Source: JAAELZ01 sp965237485
Lineage (GTDB): Bacteria; Pseudomonadota; Gammaproteobacteria; Arenicellales; Poriferihabitantaceae
Direction of reading: 5' to 3'
Length of the DNA stretch: 64,000 nucleotides
Assembly (NCBI GenBank): GCA_965237485.1
Contig: CBDEFQ010000006.1
Location: forward strand, 62,001-126,000
Under the pieces are notes generated by a model. It was not told the origin of the DNA, did no database searches, and saw nothing but the letters and a program-made list of their open reading frames with translations. This document shows positions 55,703 through 64,000 of this stretch, one piece after another; the first letter of the stretch is position 1; the number at the start of each line of letters is the position of its first letter. The position numbers and the translations under genes were made by a program.

Positions 55703-57288
55703 ATGCACAGTTCCTCTGACTCGTTACCAGAGATTGAAAATATTTGGACCTTTATCGCACCATCCCTCAAAAAAAACCGGAAACGCACGGCATGGGTTTG
55801 TCGTGAAGGAAAGAATGATAAAAGGGAGATTAAATATGGTGAATTAGAAAAAGCGGCACTGACCACTGCCGCGATACTAAGGGCAGAAGGTATTAAAGCG
55901 GGAGATACTATTGGTGTAGGCGCCGAATGGACCTGAATGGTGTGTGGCTGCTTTAGCGACTTGGAAACTAGGCACTAAACTCGCGCCCATCCTATTGGTA
56001 ATAGTCCGGCTGAGATTGCTGCGCAGGTTACCGCCATTAACCCAGATGCGATGCTCGGATATAACACCACACAGCTAACTGATAAGCAGCACCTGATTTC
56101 TATGCAAGCAGATATGGCCGAGGTAGAAATCGAGCGCGGTATCGCTGCGCCAGGAAGTGCTGAAGATGTGGCTTTGTCTATATACACCTCGGGTAGCACG
56201 GGTACGCCTAAAATAGTGTTGTTGACTCATCAGAATATGGCGATAAATGTTCATCAGGCGTTAGATCAATTAAAAATAGATCATTCAGACCGTTTTATTT
56301 CGCTGTTACCTCTTTCACATGCGATGGGTATTACCGCGACAATGCTTTTCCCTTTATATATGGGGGCGAAAATAGTTACGCCTAGGGTGATAGCAGCGGC
56401 CGAAATTCTAGCCACCATCACTGAGGAGCACATCACCTTTGTTGTGGCAGTACCGCGTTTGTTTAGAAATATCATGCTCGGCCTTGATAAAAAATTTGAA
56501 TCAGCGGGCACAGGTTTGAAACTGTACCGCAAATTACTGGAAAGCGTACCGCTAAAACTGCGTACAAAGCTCAATGCACCTATACGTAAGAAGCTGGGGG
56601 GTGATATCAAATGTTGGGTCAGCGGTGGCTCTCATCTGGATGGGAAAATCATCGAGTTTTATCACAAATTGGGCATCCCACTAAGACAAGGGTATGGGTT
56701 GACTGAAAAACCGCGCCGATGTTATGTGTACAGAAAGAATTTGATGACGCTATCGATAGCGTTGGTCAGCCAGTGAAATGGGCTGAAGTTAAGGTGGTTA
56801 ATGCCGATGAGTTAGGGCGAGGTGAGATATATGCCCGGGGGCCGAACCTGATGTTGGGATATGCTGACGCGTCGCAGACTGATGAAGTGATGTTCGATGG
56901 TTGGTTTAAAACCGGTGATCTTGGGCGCATTGATGCTGCGGGACGCGTTACCTTAACTGGTCGCAGTAAAAGGCTCATAGTTACTGACGCTGGGAAGGAT
57001 GTTTATCCCGAAGAGCTAGAATGTTTGCTGGAGCGCGACCCTCGATTAAAAGAGGCTGGTGTGTTTGAGAAAAAAATGAAGCCTGTGGTGGTATTAGCAA
57101 TGGAGGGCGATAAGCCTATTGATACCGCAAGAGAGGTGTTGCAAGGGTTCAACAATTTTGTTTCCTCACACAACCAAATCAATCGTTTCGCCGTGGTAGA
57201 TGAGTTGCCTAGAACGCCTTTAGGAAAAATTGCATTACAGCAATTGCCCGAGGTGTTCGAGGAATTTGAGGTTAAGGGGAGGAAATAG
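55703..57288 (+). pseudogene. AMP-forming acyl-CoA synthetase (long-chain type), multiply frameshifted
   Basis: Starts at ATG 55703 after AGGAG. The AMP-binding signature YTSGSTGTPKIVLLTHQN (about 56184) and adenylation motifs YGLTE, GWFKTGDLGRID and the C-terminal PRTPLGKIALQQLPE are clear. Frames break near 55920 (IGVGAEWT to APNGPEWCVAAL), near 55985 (KLAPI to HPIGNSPAEIAAQ) and near 56715 (GLTE to TAPMLCVQKEFDD, extra two bases). Three indels make a reading-error explanation less likely. Original length about 525 residues, short for the long-chain family. Confidence 0.85.
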
Positions 57289-57496
57289 GGTCATTTGTTG
57301 AGTTTGGATTTGATTTGGCAAGTCGATAATTTTAGTTTTTGTGAAGTGTGGTAATGGCTGTTGTATACTCTTTAGAGCCGTTCAAACGATAGTATAAAGT
57401 GCCAAACAATCACCAAAATCATATATCAACTAATTGCAGTGCCGTGCCTATATAAGTCATAACGACACCTAATCAATGTTATATGATTAAATCGAA

Positions 57497-58437
57497 ATGA
57501 CTGAAATAGAAACCATAGTTACCGTCATCATTTCTTCCTTTGGGCTTTCGGTTGGAGGTGCTTGGTGGTTAAGTAAATCATTAGTTTCCCACAAGCTAAG
57601 TAAAGACTTAGAAGACTATAAATCTCAATGGAAAAAGGAGCTAGATGAAGAGAACATAAAGCTTACAGGCTCAATAAAAGAGAAGTTGATAATTACCTTG
57701 GAGAGCAATCAGCTCGGCGTGAGTATGAACCAGAGGCTAAAAAACGATTGTATCAAGCTATTGGTCCATTACGATTTCAGCTTCTTTTAGCCTGTCGCGA
57801 TATTGCACACCGTATTGAAGGACATGGGTTGAGAAAAGCCTATAACATGAGTTCATCTCAATTTTATGGGCGAAATACAATTTATAGAATACTAAAACCA
57901 CTCACAATTTGTGAATTAATCGAAAATCAAGTAGCGTACGCAGACTTTTCAGTGGACGAGACACCCTTAGATGCGCTACTTTTCAAAAAATCATGCAGCT
58001 TAGCCTTCTCAGGGGGCGATGTTTTATTGGACCACCCTGATATCGATTGGAGCGGACAGAAACAACACCTTTTTTTCGACACAATAACAGAGGCATCATC
58101 TGTACTTATCTCTCAAAAGAATAACGAAGTTACAGTTATGTCATTTCATGAATTTAACGATAAGTACGATCAGTTAATTTCCAACTCGGGTTTGCTTGCT
58201 TTATCAAGAATAATAGACGGCTTTTCTATGAGTTCAAAGCCTCTATTTTGGTTGCGCCTTATATCTTTTGGGCATATTTGTAGAGAGTTTTTAGGTGCCG
58301 CAGGAAAAGATCTAAAGTTCGAGTATTTCCATTTCAATATTGAGGCGCTCGTAAATAAAACTGAGGATGACTATATATTATCCAACCTTAAAGAATATAA
58401 AAAAGCCATAAATCAATCGGTAAAAGAGCAGCTATAA
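57497..58437 (+). pseudogene. Membrane-anchored protein of unknown function, frameshifted
   Basis: ATG 57497 begins an N-terminal transmembrane helix (VTVIISSFGLSVGGAWWL), then a charged coiled-coil (LEDYKSQWKKELDEENIKL). The frame breaks near 57690; the second frame continues DNYLGEQSARREYEPEAKKR and LYQAIGPLRFQLLLACRDIA to the stop at 58437, about 312 codons in all. I recognise it only as a conserved hypothetical type of protein seen in scattered Gammaproteobacteria; no domain name. AT-richer than its neighbours, suggesting horizontal origin. Function unknown. Confidence 0.7.
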
Positions 58438-58588
58438 AGTGAATCGATCAAATAACAAATCCATCAAAGTTGGCCTTCGCGCTGCTTTCTACGGCCTTTT
58501 ATGGCAAAGTTGGTAATATATTGCTGACTGGCAGAAAAGGGCAAAACTGGGACAGATTGGAAATAATGACAGAAAAATGTATATTTTG

Positions 58589-59864
58589 TCACTGCTGTCC
58601 CGTTAACTTTCACAGCAACGAAAATTGATTAGGGTTAAGGTTTGGGTGATGCATCGGGTCTCCTCGCAACAGTGCCATTAAATCACGTTTTTCAAACAAA
58701 TTAAGCTGCAATACCCTCAATATTTGTTGCATCGTTTTGCCCGCCTTCGACTGCAATTTGATGAACATCAGTATTAGGTAAATACATAACGCAATCCATA
58801 TTTGGGTCAATACTGCGTTCTTGCTGGTGCCGATAAATGACTTCACCTTTAAGTTCTGCTTGATCCACTTGAAGAATAATTCCACCTGCCATCTGGCTTT
58901 ATAAATATCGGCGATAGTTTGAGCACTGAGCTTAAAGTGGTTGGTTAAAAACACATAATGCTTGCCTGTAGTGGCATCGCGATAACCAATACGGCGTAAT
59001 CGAATCGAACACTCCTTTGCTGCTTTGACCCCCGTGAATTCAATCGTTTGATCACTGCTAAGTCCCGTTCCCTTGCGTACACTATGTCGCTTGATAAGGC
59101 GGTATGCAGCATTCTTCTTTAATCGTGTGACAAAGTATATTCCCTTGTCATTCAATTGCTTATACCAGGCATAGTCGTTGTATCCACGGTCAATAACTAC
59201 AATGCTGCCTTTCGGGAAAGCTACTTTCCTGCCTGCAGTAACATCAGCACATTTACCCTCGGTGATATTAACAAACTCAGGTAAGTAACCATCATGATTC
59301 AGGCCTACATGCAGTTTGATTGCCCCTTTAGTTGATCGAAAGTCTGCCCATGGGAAAACCGATAAGCACAGATCAATGGTAGATGAGTCCAGCGAATACA
59401 GGGGATTCTTGAAACGAAAGTTATGCCCTGGCGTTTTGCTCTGACAGCGCTTGAGTAATTGAGAGAATAGCGCTTCATAAAGGCTCGAAGGCTTGTTCTC
59501 ATTGATGCGTGAAAGATTGGACCGCGTTAACACGGCACTACCAGGATGATACAAGCGGTGTGATTGAGTGCTGACATTATCAACAATATCACGCAAGCTA
59601 TGACGGCCAGTCAATTGAGCTATAGTCAGGCTCACGAACTGTGACCAACGAGACGCTCTGCGGAATGAACGCCCCGAATGATGTTGAATTGCGAGTGCCT
59701 CGAATTCATGTCTCGGAACAATTTTGAGTATTTGATTTAGAACGGTATTACAATGTGACATGGTCTGATTTTCCTATTTGATTCAACGGTTTATCGCTAA
59801 ACGTATTTTATCAAATTGAGAGAAAATCAGGCCTGTTTCTTTAGTGTTAACGGGACAGCAGTGA
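58589..59864 (-). mobile_element. IS4-family element (1276 bp)
   Basis: Inverted repeats TCACTGCTGTCCCGTTAAC at 58589 and its complement ending at 59864, flanked by TATTTTG at 58582-58588 and 59865-59871. Carries one intact transposase. Inserted in a HIT-family gene. Confidence 0.9.
58610..59761 (-). CDS. IS4-family transposase
   Basis: 383 residues, intact. N-terminal domain (SRWSQFVSLTIAQLTGRHSL), DDE core with LYSLDSSTIDLCLSVFPWA, VVIDRGYNDYAWYKQL and the IS4 YREK-like region IADIYKARWQVELFFKWIKQ. ATG 59761 is inside the element. Likely functional. Confidence 0.92.
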   Translation of the reverse strand: MSHCNTVLNQILKIVPRHEFEALAIQHHSGRSFRRASRWSQFVSLTIAQLTGRHSLRDIVDNVSTQSHRLYHPGSAVLTRSNLSRINENKPSSLYEALFSQLLKRCQSKTPGHNFRFKNPLYSLDSSTIDLCLSVFPWADFRSTKGAIKLHVGLNHDGYLPEFVNITEGKCADVTAGRKVAFPKGSIVVIDRGYNDYAWYKQLNDKGIYFVTRLKKNAAYRLIKRHSVRKGTGLSSDQTIEFTGVKAAKECSIRLRRIGYRDATTGKHYVFLTNHFKLSAQTIADIYKARWQVELFFKWIKQNLKVKSFIGTSKNAVLTQIWIALCIYLILMFIKLQSKAGKTMQQILRVLQLNLFEKRDLMALLRGDPMHHPNLNPNQFSLL

Positions 59865-60461
59865 TATTTTGTACTATCGAAAACACGGTCGATGCTACTT
59901 TTGTTAAAGATTATGGTAATTGGATTTATCGAGTCAGCCCGAGTCAGTTTTTGCTAGGCGTAGGGGTACTGATTCACAAAGAGCATAAAGAAGGATTAAC
60001 TTCTTTATCGGAAGCTGATATTTCTGAGGCACTAACTGTAATAAAGTCGATTGAGGTTGCGTTGAAACGCTCATTTAACCCTGATTGGTTTAACTATTTG
60101 CAGACGAACAATTCAGTACGACATTTTCACTTTCATATTATCCCTCGGTATCAAAATCCTGTGGAATTTGAAGGTGAAGTATTTGTTGATAATACGTTTA
60201 CGGGTATGCCTGAAGAAAGCTATAGAACCCTGCCCAAAAGTGTCGCAGAAAAGATGGTGAAAACTATTCAAGAAAATCTTTACTGAGATACTGTAACTTC
60301 AGGTATGGACTTTTATATTAGATAGAGCAGTATGGCCTTTTCCCCCTAGGGGGAATTTTTTCGAATTTTTGATTTATTCAAATTTTCTATCTTGGTGTCT
60401 TGTAAGTTGAACCATTTGTGCGTTCCCTGTTTTAAGCAATTAAAATACTGGAGACACCCAA

Positions 60462-61738
60462 ATGACCCAATCAAACAATAACGTATTTGACGTAGTAGTG
60501 GAACACACATCTCAGAAGGCCCCGATGCCATGCGCCCCGTGCTCACCGCACTGCTCAATGAGGCGATGAAGATTGAAAGAGAGCCGTTTCCAGGCGCATC
60601 ACACTATGAGCATAGTCAAGACCGGCCAGGGTTTGCCCATGGCTACCAAGATAAGCGTATCGGTACGCTCAATCTGCGTATCCCAAAGACCGCTCAACAC
60701 GTTGATGAACCTTTTTACCCTCAATCGCTAGAACGCGGCTGACGCAGCCAACGTGCGATGATGCTGACCGTTGCTGAAATGTACGTGACGGGCGTTAGCA
60801 CGCGCCGAGTCGAAAAAGTCATGCAGAGCATGGGTATTGAAAGCATCTCCTCTACACCGGTCTCACGGGCTAACCAGAGCATGGATGAGGCGTTAAAAGT
60901 CTGGCGTGACCGTCCGTTGGGTAAAGTCTCTTACCTAATCCTTGATGCGCGTTATGAAAAGGTGCGTGAGGGCCACCAAGTGATTGATATGGCGGTGTTG
61001 AGTGCGGTGGGTGTATTGCCTTGTGGACGGCGTTGCGTATTAGGAACGGCAATGGCGCTTAATGAAGCCGAGGTTAACTGGCGAGAGTTCCTCAAAGGCT
61101 TGGTTGACCGGGGCATACATGGTATTGAGTTTATTGTCAGTGATGATCACCGTGGCTTAAAAGCCGCTAGAAAGGCAGTGTTCCCAGGTATACCTTGGCA
61201 GCGTTGCCAGTTTCATCTGGCGCAGAATGCAATGCATCATGCCTCCAATCACAAGATCAAGCAGCGCATTGGTGGTGAGCTGCGTAGTGTTTGGAATGCA
61301 CCCAATATGGCAGCTGCTCAGGTTAATCTAAAAGTCCTTGTGAGCCAGTACCAGGAAAAGCATGCTCACTGGGCGCAGTGGCTAGAAAACAATGTGCCTG
61401 AACCTAGATAAATCAGTTAAAACACGAAAGTCCATGCAAGCTCTTGATGCACCTAGCAAAATTAAAAAAAACCTTATCACCAATAAGGTGACCGCGACTT
61501 TTTTGATTTCACTATGCACTTCAATTGCTTACATGTCTTTTCCGCGTTTAACTGATTTATCTAGGTTGAACGGACGGTTCAACAAGAACTTAAGCGGCGA
61601 ACCCGCTTGGTCAGAGTCTTTCCTAACCGAGAGGCTTGGTTACGATTAGTCAGTGCCATTCTGATTGAAATTGACGACGAATGGGCTAATGCTAATCATC
61701 GATATATCGTGTGGAACGACAATGAGTCAACTTGCTAG
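60462..61738 (+). pseudogene. IS256-family transposase of element II, degraded
   Basis: ATG 60462 (MTQSNNNVFDVVVEH), frameshift near 60512, then the mutator-type body GPDAMRPVLTALLNEAMKIE, an in-frame TGA near 60740 (LERG stop RSQRAMM), and VIDMAVLSAVGVLPCGRRCV, GIEFIVSDDHRGLKAARKAV, PWQRCQFHLAQNAMHHASNH. A MITE at 61402-61566 replaces about 67 bp of coding sequence before the C-terminus (LVRVFPNREAWLRLVSAIL). Non-functional. Confidence 0.87.
61402..61566. repeat. MITE copy 2 (165 bp) inside IS256 element II transposase
   Basis: Same length and ends as copy 1 (ACCTAGATAAATCAGTTAAA and complement). Flanked by TGA at 61399-61401 and 61567-61569. Comparison with the uninterrupted fragment at 39357 shows that 67 bp between two native TGA triplets are missing here, so the TGA pair may not be a true duplication. 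Confidence 0.87.
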
Positions 61739-62002
61739 ACAAAAAGTCCATACCCAATGTTGCGTAATCTTTACTGACTGGCTGAATTGGGCAAACTACA
61801 GCCAGTTAAGTAGTTTTTAACGTGGTTTTTCGCCCCGTCGGCAAGTCATTTTTCTTGGAAAAAGTAACCAAAACCGCTTGCTCATAAGTCCGCGCCCTAC
61901 GGGTTCCCATATTGCTATTAAGGTAACGGCTCAACAGCTCTTTCTCAGCTGATCGCCTCCCGATTATATTTGCTTGGTCATTCATGGCAAATGCTACCTT
62001 AA

Positions 62003-62165
62003 ACCTAGAAAACTCAGTTGAAACACAAAAGTCTGCACAACTTCTTACATATGCCTAAGAAATTCAGAAAAGCACTCATCACCAAATAAGGTGACCTCGC
62101 GTTTTCTGACTTATTCATATTAATTAGTTGCACATCTTTTTTGCGTTCAACTGAGTTTCCTAGGT
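62003..62165. repeat. MITE copy 3 (163 bp), divergent
   Basis: Terminal repeats ACCTAGAAAACTCAGTTGAA and the imperfect complement TTCAACTGAGTTTCCTAGGT; interior shares CTTCTTACATATG/GCACTCATCACCAAATAAGG-type blocks with copies 1 and 2 but with many changes. Flanks TAA and TAG. An older insertion than copies 1 and 2. Confidence 0.78.
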
Positions 62166-62224
62166 TAGACGCACCACTCCATTCGGTGCTACCAAATCGC
62201 GGATTGGTGGCTACCGAAAAGCTC

Positions 62225-62312
62225 GAGTCGCTGCGAACGAAGTGAAGCAATCTCTTTATGCCAGTGCAAGACTCAAAAAGACCGCCGCGCTTCGCTTGCG
62301 ATGACGGAGGTA
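62225..62312. repeat. Palindromic interspersed repeat of the GCGAAGCGAAGCAATC type
   Basis: CTGCGAACGAAGTGAAGCAATC and further right CGCGCTTCGCTTGCGATGAC are arms of an imperfect palindrome around a short spacer. Similar bacterial palindromic repeats are common in intergenic regions of several proteobacteria. Only one unit here. Confidence 0.5.
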
Positions 62313-62625
62313 AAACGGTAGCGACGCACGTCATTTATGACGAGTCTTTTTAGAAAGCCCGCGTTAGAAATGAGTGGCCGAGATTGAGCATAATAAAGCG
62401 AGGACTGTCTGAGCGCGGGAGCGCGAGTTCCGCAGCACCGCTTTATTATGCTTAATTTCGGGAACCCCTGAGGGACACCATTTGCGGTGCGTTTTGTTGG
62501 TTCCGTTATTTTGCGCAAACAAAATAATGAACGCCCGCCATGGCAGTGGCAAGGTTAGATAATATTCTGAATTATAAGATTACAGTCGCTTCAATTGCCC
62601 GACAACATCTAAACTCACATACAAC

Positions 62626-64000
62626 CTACTCAACAGTAACAGACTTAGCTAGGTTACGGGGCTTATCGACATCGGTACCCTTAATGAGCGCGACGTGGTA
62701 TGACAATAGTTGCAACGGTACGGTGAATATAATCGGTGCGATCATATTATCAACAGCCGCAATTTCAATGATCTGACAGTTTTCGGCGTTTTGTAAATTG
62801 GCTGCTTTGTCAGCAAAGACGATCATTTTCCCTCCGCGAGCGCGTACTTCTTCGATATTGCCTTTCAGTTTTTCGAGTAGGGTGTTATTCGGTGCCACAG
62901 CAATAACTGGCATGTTTGCATCCACGAGGGCCAATGGGCCGTGCTTGAGCTCACCCGCGGCGTAGGCTTCAGCGTGAATATACGATATTTCTTTTAGCTT
63001 TAGTGCACCTTCCATAGCGATGGGGTAGTGGGAGCCTCGCCCGAGAAACAGGGCATGTTGTTTGTCAGCAAACTGCAGGGCTAGTTGCTTTATTTCGTCG
63101 TTTTTGTTTATTGTTGCAGACACCAAAGCTGGAAGTTCTCGTAGTTCGCGTACAATGGCGGCTTCTTTAACAGTATCTAAGCCCTTGTGCCGACAAGTTG
63201 CGCATAGGAGTAACAATAAGGCAGCTAATTGTGTAGTAAACGCTTTGGTTGACGCCACCCCGATCTCTGGTCCAGCGTGGGTCATCAGTACTAAATCAGA
63301 TTCTCGAACCAAGGAGGATTCAGGTACGTTACAAATACTTAGCGTATGTTTAAACCCGGCTTGTTTAGCGACCTTAAGTGCTGATAAGGTATCTATTGTT
63401 TCACCAGATTGAGATAAAGTAATAACCATACAATCATCAGGCACCACGTGGGGGCGAGATCGAAATTCGCTTGCAATCTCCACTTGGCAGGGCATACCAA
63501 AGCTTTCAAACCAATATTTGGCAACTAGACCTGCGTTGTAGCTCGTTCCACAAGCAATAATTTGAATCGCCTGCAGTTGCTGGAAGATTTCATTGTCACC
63601 GACGCCACAAATGCCATCTAGCACCTTAGTCCCGCCGATTCTGCCTTCAAGCGTATCGGCTATGGCCGTATGTTGCTCGTAAATTTCTTTGAGCATATAG
63701 TGACTAAATTCACCTAGCTGCGCTGCTTCAACACTTTGTTTACTGGTGAATACGTCTCGAATAATTGGTGTTGCATTTGCATCCATTAGGCTGATGTTGC
63801 CATCTTGGATATCAACAACATCACCGTCTTCGAGTATGTAAAAGTCTCGGGTTTCAGACAGTACGGCGGACATATCGGAGGCGATATAAGCCGCATCTTT
63901 TGCAATGCCGACCACCATAGGTGAACCCGAACGTGCACCAATTATGCGACGCGGTTCGTCGGCACTCATAACGCCGATCGCGTAGGCGCCCTGCAATTTT
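62626..64000 (-). CDS. glmS: Glutamine-fructose-6-phosphate aminotransferase, isomerising (3' part; start outside window)
   Basis: GlmS makes glucosamine-6-phosphate for peptidoglycan and LPS. The visible part, about 458 codons, starts within the N-terminal glutaminase domain and includes both SIS sugar-isomerase domains: IIACGTSYNAGLVAKYWFES, ITLSQSGETIDTLSALKV, FLGRGSHYPIAMEGALKLKE, AYAAGELKHGPLALV and the end NLAKSVTVE. The Cys1 N-terminus lies beyond base 64000; the TTG-like start at 63996 is internal. Intact within the window. Confidence 0.97.
   Translation of the reverse strand, partial: KLQGAYAIGVMSADEPRRIIGARSGSPMVVGIAKDAAYIASDMSAVLSETRDFYILEDGDVVDIQDGNISLMDANATPIIRDVFTSKQSVEAAQLGEFSHYMLKEIYEQHTAIADTLEGRIGGTKVLDGICGVGDNEIFQQLQAIQIIACGTSYNAGLVAKYWFESFGMPCQVEIASEFRSRPHVVPDDCMVITLSQSGETIDTLSALKVAKQAGFKHTLSICNVPESSLVRESDLVLMTHAGPEIGVASTKAFTTQLAALLLLLCATCRHKGLDTVKEAAIVRELRELPALVSATINKNDEIKQLALQFADKQHALFLGRGSHYPIAMEGALKLKEISYIHAEAYAAGELKHGPLALVDANMPVIAVAPNNTLLEKLKGNIEEVRARGGKMIVFADKAANLQNAENCQIIEIAAVDNMIAPIIFTVPLQLLSYHVALIKGTDVDKPRNLAKSVTVE

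Larger units (their letters stand above)
58566..60286 (+). pseudogene. HIT-family protein split by an IS4 element
   Basis: The first codons lie at 58566-58588 (ATG, MTEKCIF), the rest at 59872-60286. Removing the IS4 element and one copy of TATTTTG restores MTEKCIFCTIENTVDATFVK and a 145-residue HIT protein with the HFHFHIIPRY His-triad, a nucleotidyl hydrolase or transferase fold. Because the insert lies at codon 8, the part from 59816 may still be read from an IS-derived ATG (MRENQACFFSVNGTAVIFC), giving a different N-terminus. The stop (60284-60286) forms part of the target duplication of the next IS. Confidence 0.85.
60287..61769 (+). mobile_element. IS256-family element II (degenerate)
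   Basis: Left end GATACTGTAACTTCAGGTAT, right end on the other strand GATTACGCAACATTGGGTAT; both continue GGACTTTT. An 8-bp duplication TTTACTGA flanks it at 60279-60286 and 61770-61777. It follows directly on the HIT gene stop. A fragment of the same element lies at 39357 and a solo left end at 15375. Confidence 0.9.
61777..62549 (+). repeat. Intergenic structured repeat, copy 2 (with MITE copy 3 inside)
   Basis: Shares blocks with 41259-41585 in the same order, interrupted by extra sequence and a MITE. Stem 62380-62400 with 62439-62459 is 21 bp with two G.U pairs on the + strand; its middle (CATAATAAAGCG) differs from copy 1 (ATTAATTTGGCGG) but pairs with its own partner. Conserved loop parts GAGGACTG and GCGCGAGTTCCGCAG. 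No gene supported in the 850 bp between IS256 element II and glmS. Confidence 0.75.

Noticed and set aside
59305..59502. Small frames inside the IS4 element
   Set aside because: They overlap the 383-residue transposase in other frames and show no independent signal.

Overview
This window looks like chromosomal DNA of a Gammaproteobacterium of moderate GC content. That placement rests on the housekeeping genes: tatC, a 571-residue proS with editing insertion, htpG, parC, mnmA, dacB (PBP4), ubiA, moaC-moeA-yceH, bacterial-type fpr, adk and glmS. These are mostly intact. The accessory genes around them are heavily damaged by insertion sequences and frameshifts. Dense IS plus many fresh pseudogenes suggests a genome under relaxed selection or a recent population bottleneck, for example in a host-associated lineage. 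The host and the exact genus cannot be read from the sequence.

Layout. 1-4.6 kb: tatC (5' cut by the window), a DUF255 thioredoxin-domain protein and proS. 4.6-25 kb: an IS-dominated zone. Its non-IS content is the wreck of a giant signalling gene (kinase-like/AAA/helical repeats, plus a class III cyclase tail now 10 kb away), a lipoxygenase-like gene immediately upstream of it, a Sel1-repeat gene and one unidentified fragment. The IS are nested: an IS66 element contains an IS66-family (ISBst12-type) element, which contains an IS5-type element; an IS256 element contains an IS3 copy; an IS5 element contains another IS3 copy. In most cases the target duplications are visible and removing the insert on paper restores the broken reading frame.

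25-36 kb: a calmer stretch with moaC-moeA-yceH, ubiA, a frameshifted pgeF, an acidic LEA-like lipoprotein, a DsrE-like protein, fpr, htpG, a YeeE/YedE sulfur transporter, a YjdI/CDGSH iron-sulfur protein and a prolyl-tRNA-deacylase-like protein. 36.5-39.8 kb: a dead IS21 element carrying a 165-bp MITE, abutting a fragment of a second IS256-type element. 39.8-57 kb: a WYL regulator divergent from a frameshifted SRPBCC gene, parC, a second SRPBCC gene, DUF1820, dacB, mnmA, a Fur-box-preceded ferric iron ABC transporter operon, a TPR lipoprotein, a phosphoribosyltransferase, adk and an acyl-CoA-synthetase pseudogene. 57-64 kb: a frameshifted unknown gene, a HIT-family gene split by an IS4 element, a degenerate IS256 element with a second MITE, a repeat-rich spacer with a third MITE, and the 3' part of glmS.

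I did not find a clear new defence or biosynthetic system. The least-explained items are (1) a long intergenic repeat present twice (41.3 and 61.8-62.5 kb) whose 21-22 bp stems differ in sequence but keep pairing, with the exceptions being G.U wobbles on one strand, which points to a structured RNA; (2) a 163-165 bp fold-back MITE family in three copies; and (3) the lipoxygenase/kinase-AAA-cyclase locus, which may have been a lipid-oxidation signalling pair before it was destroyed.
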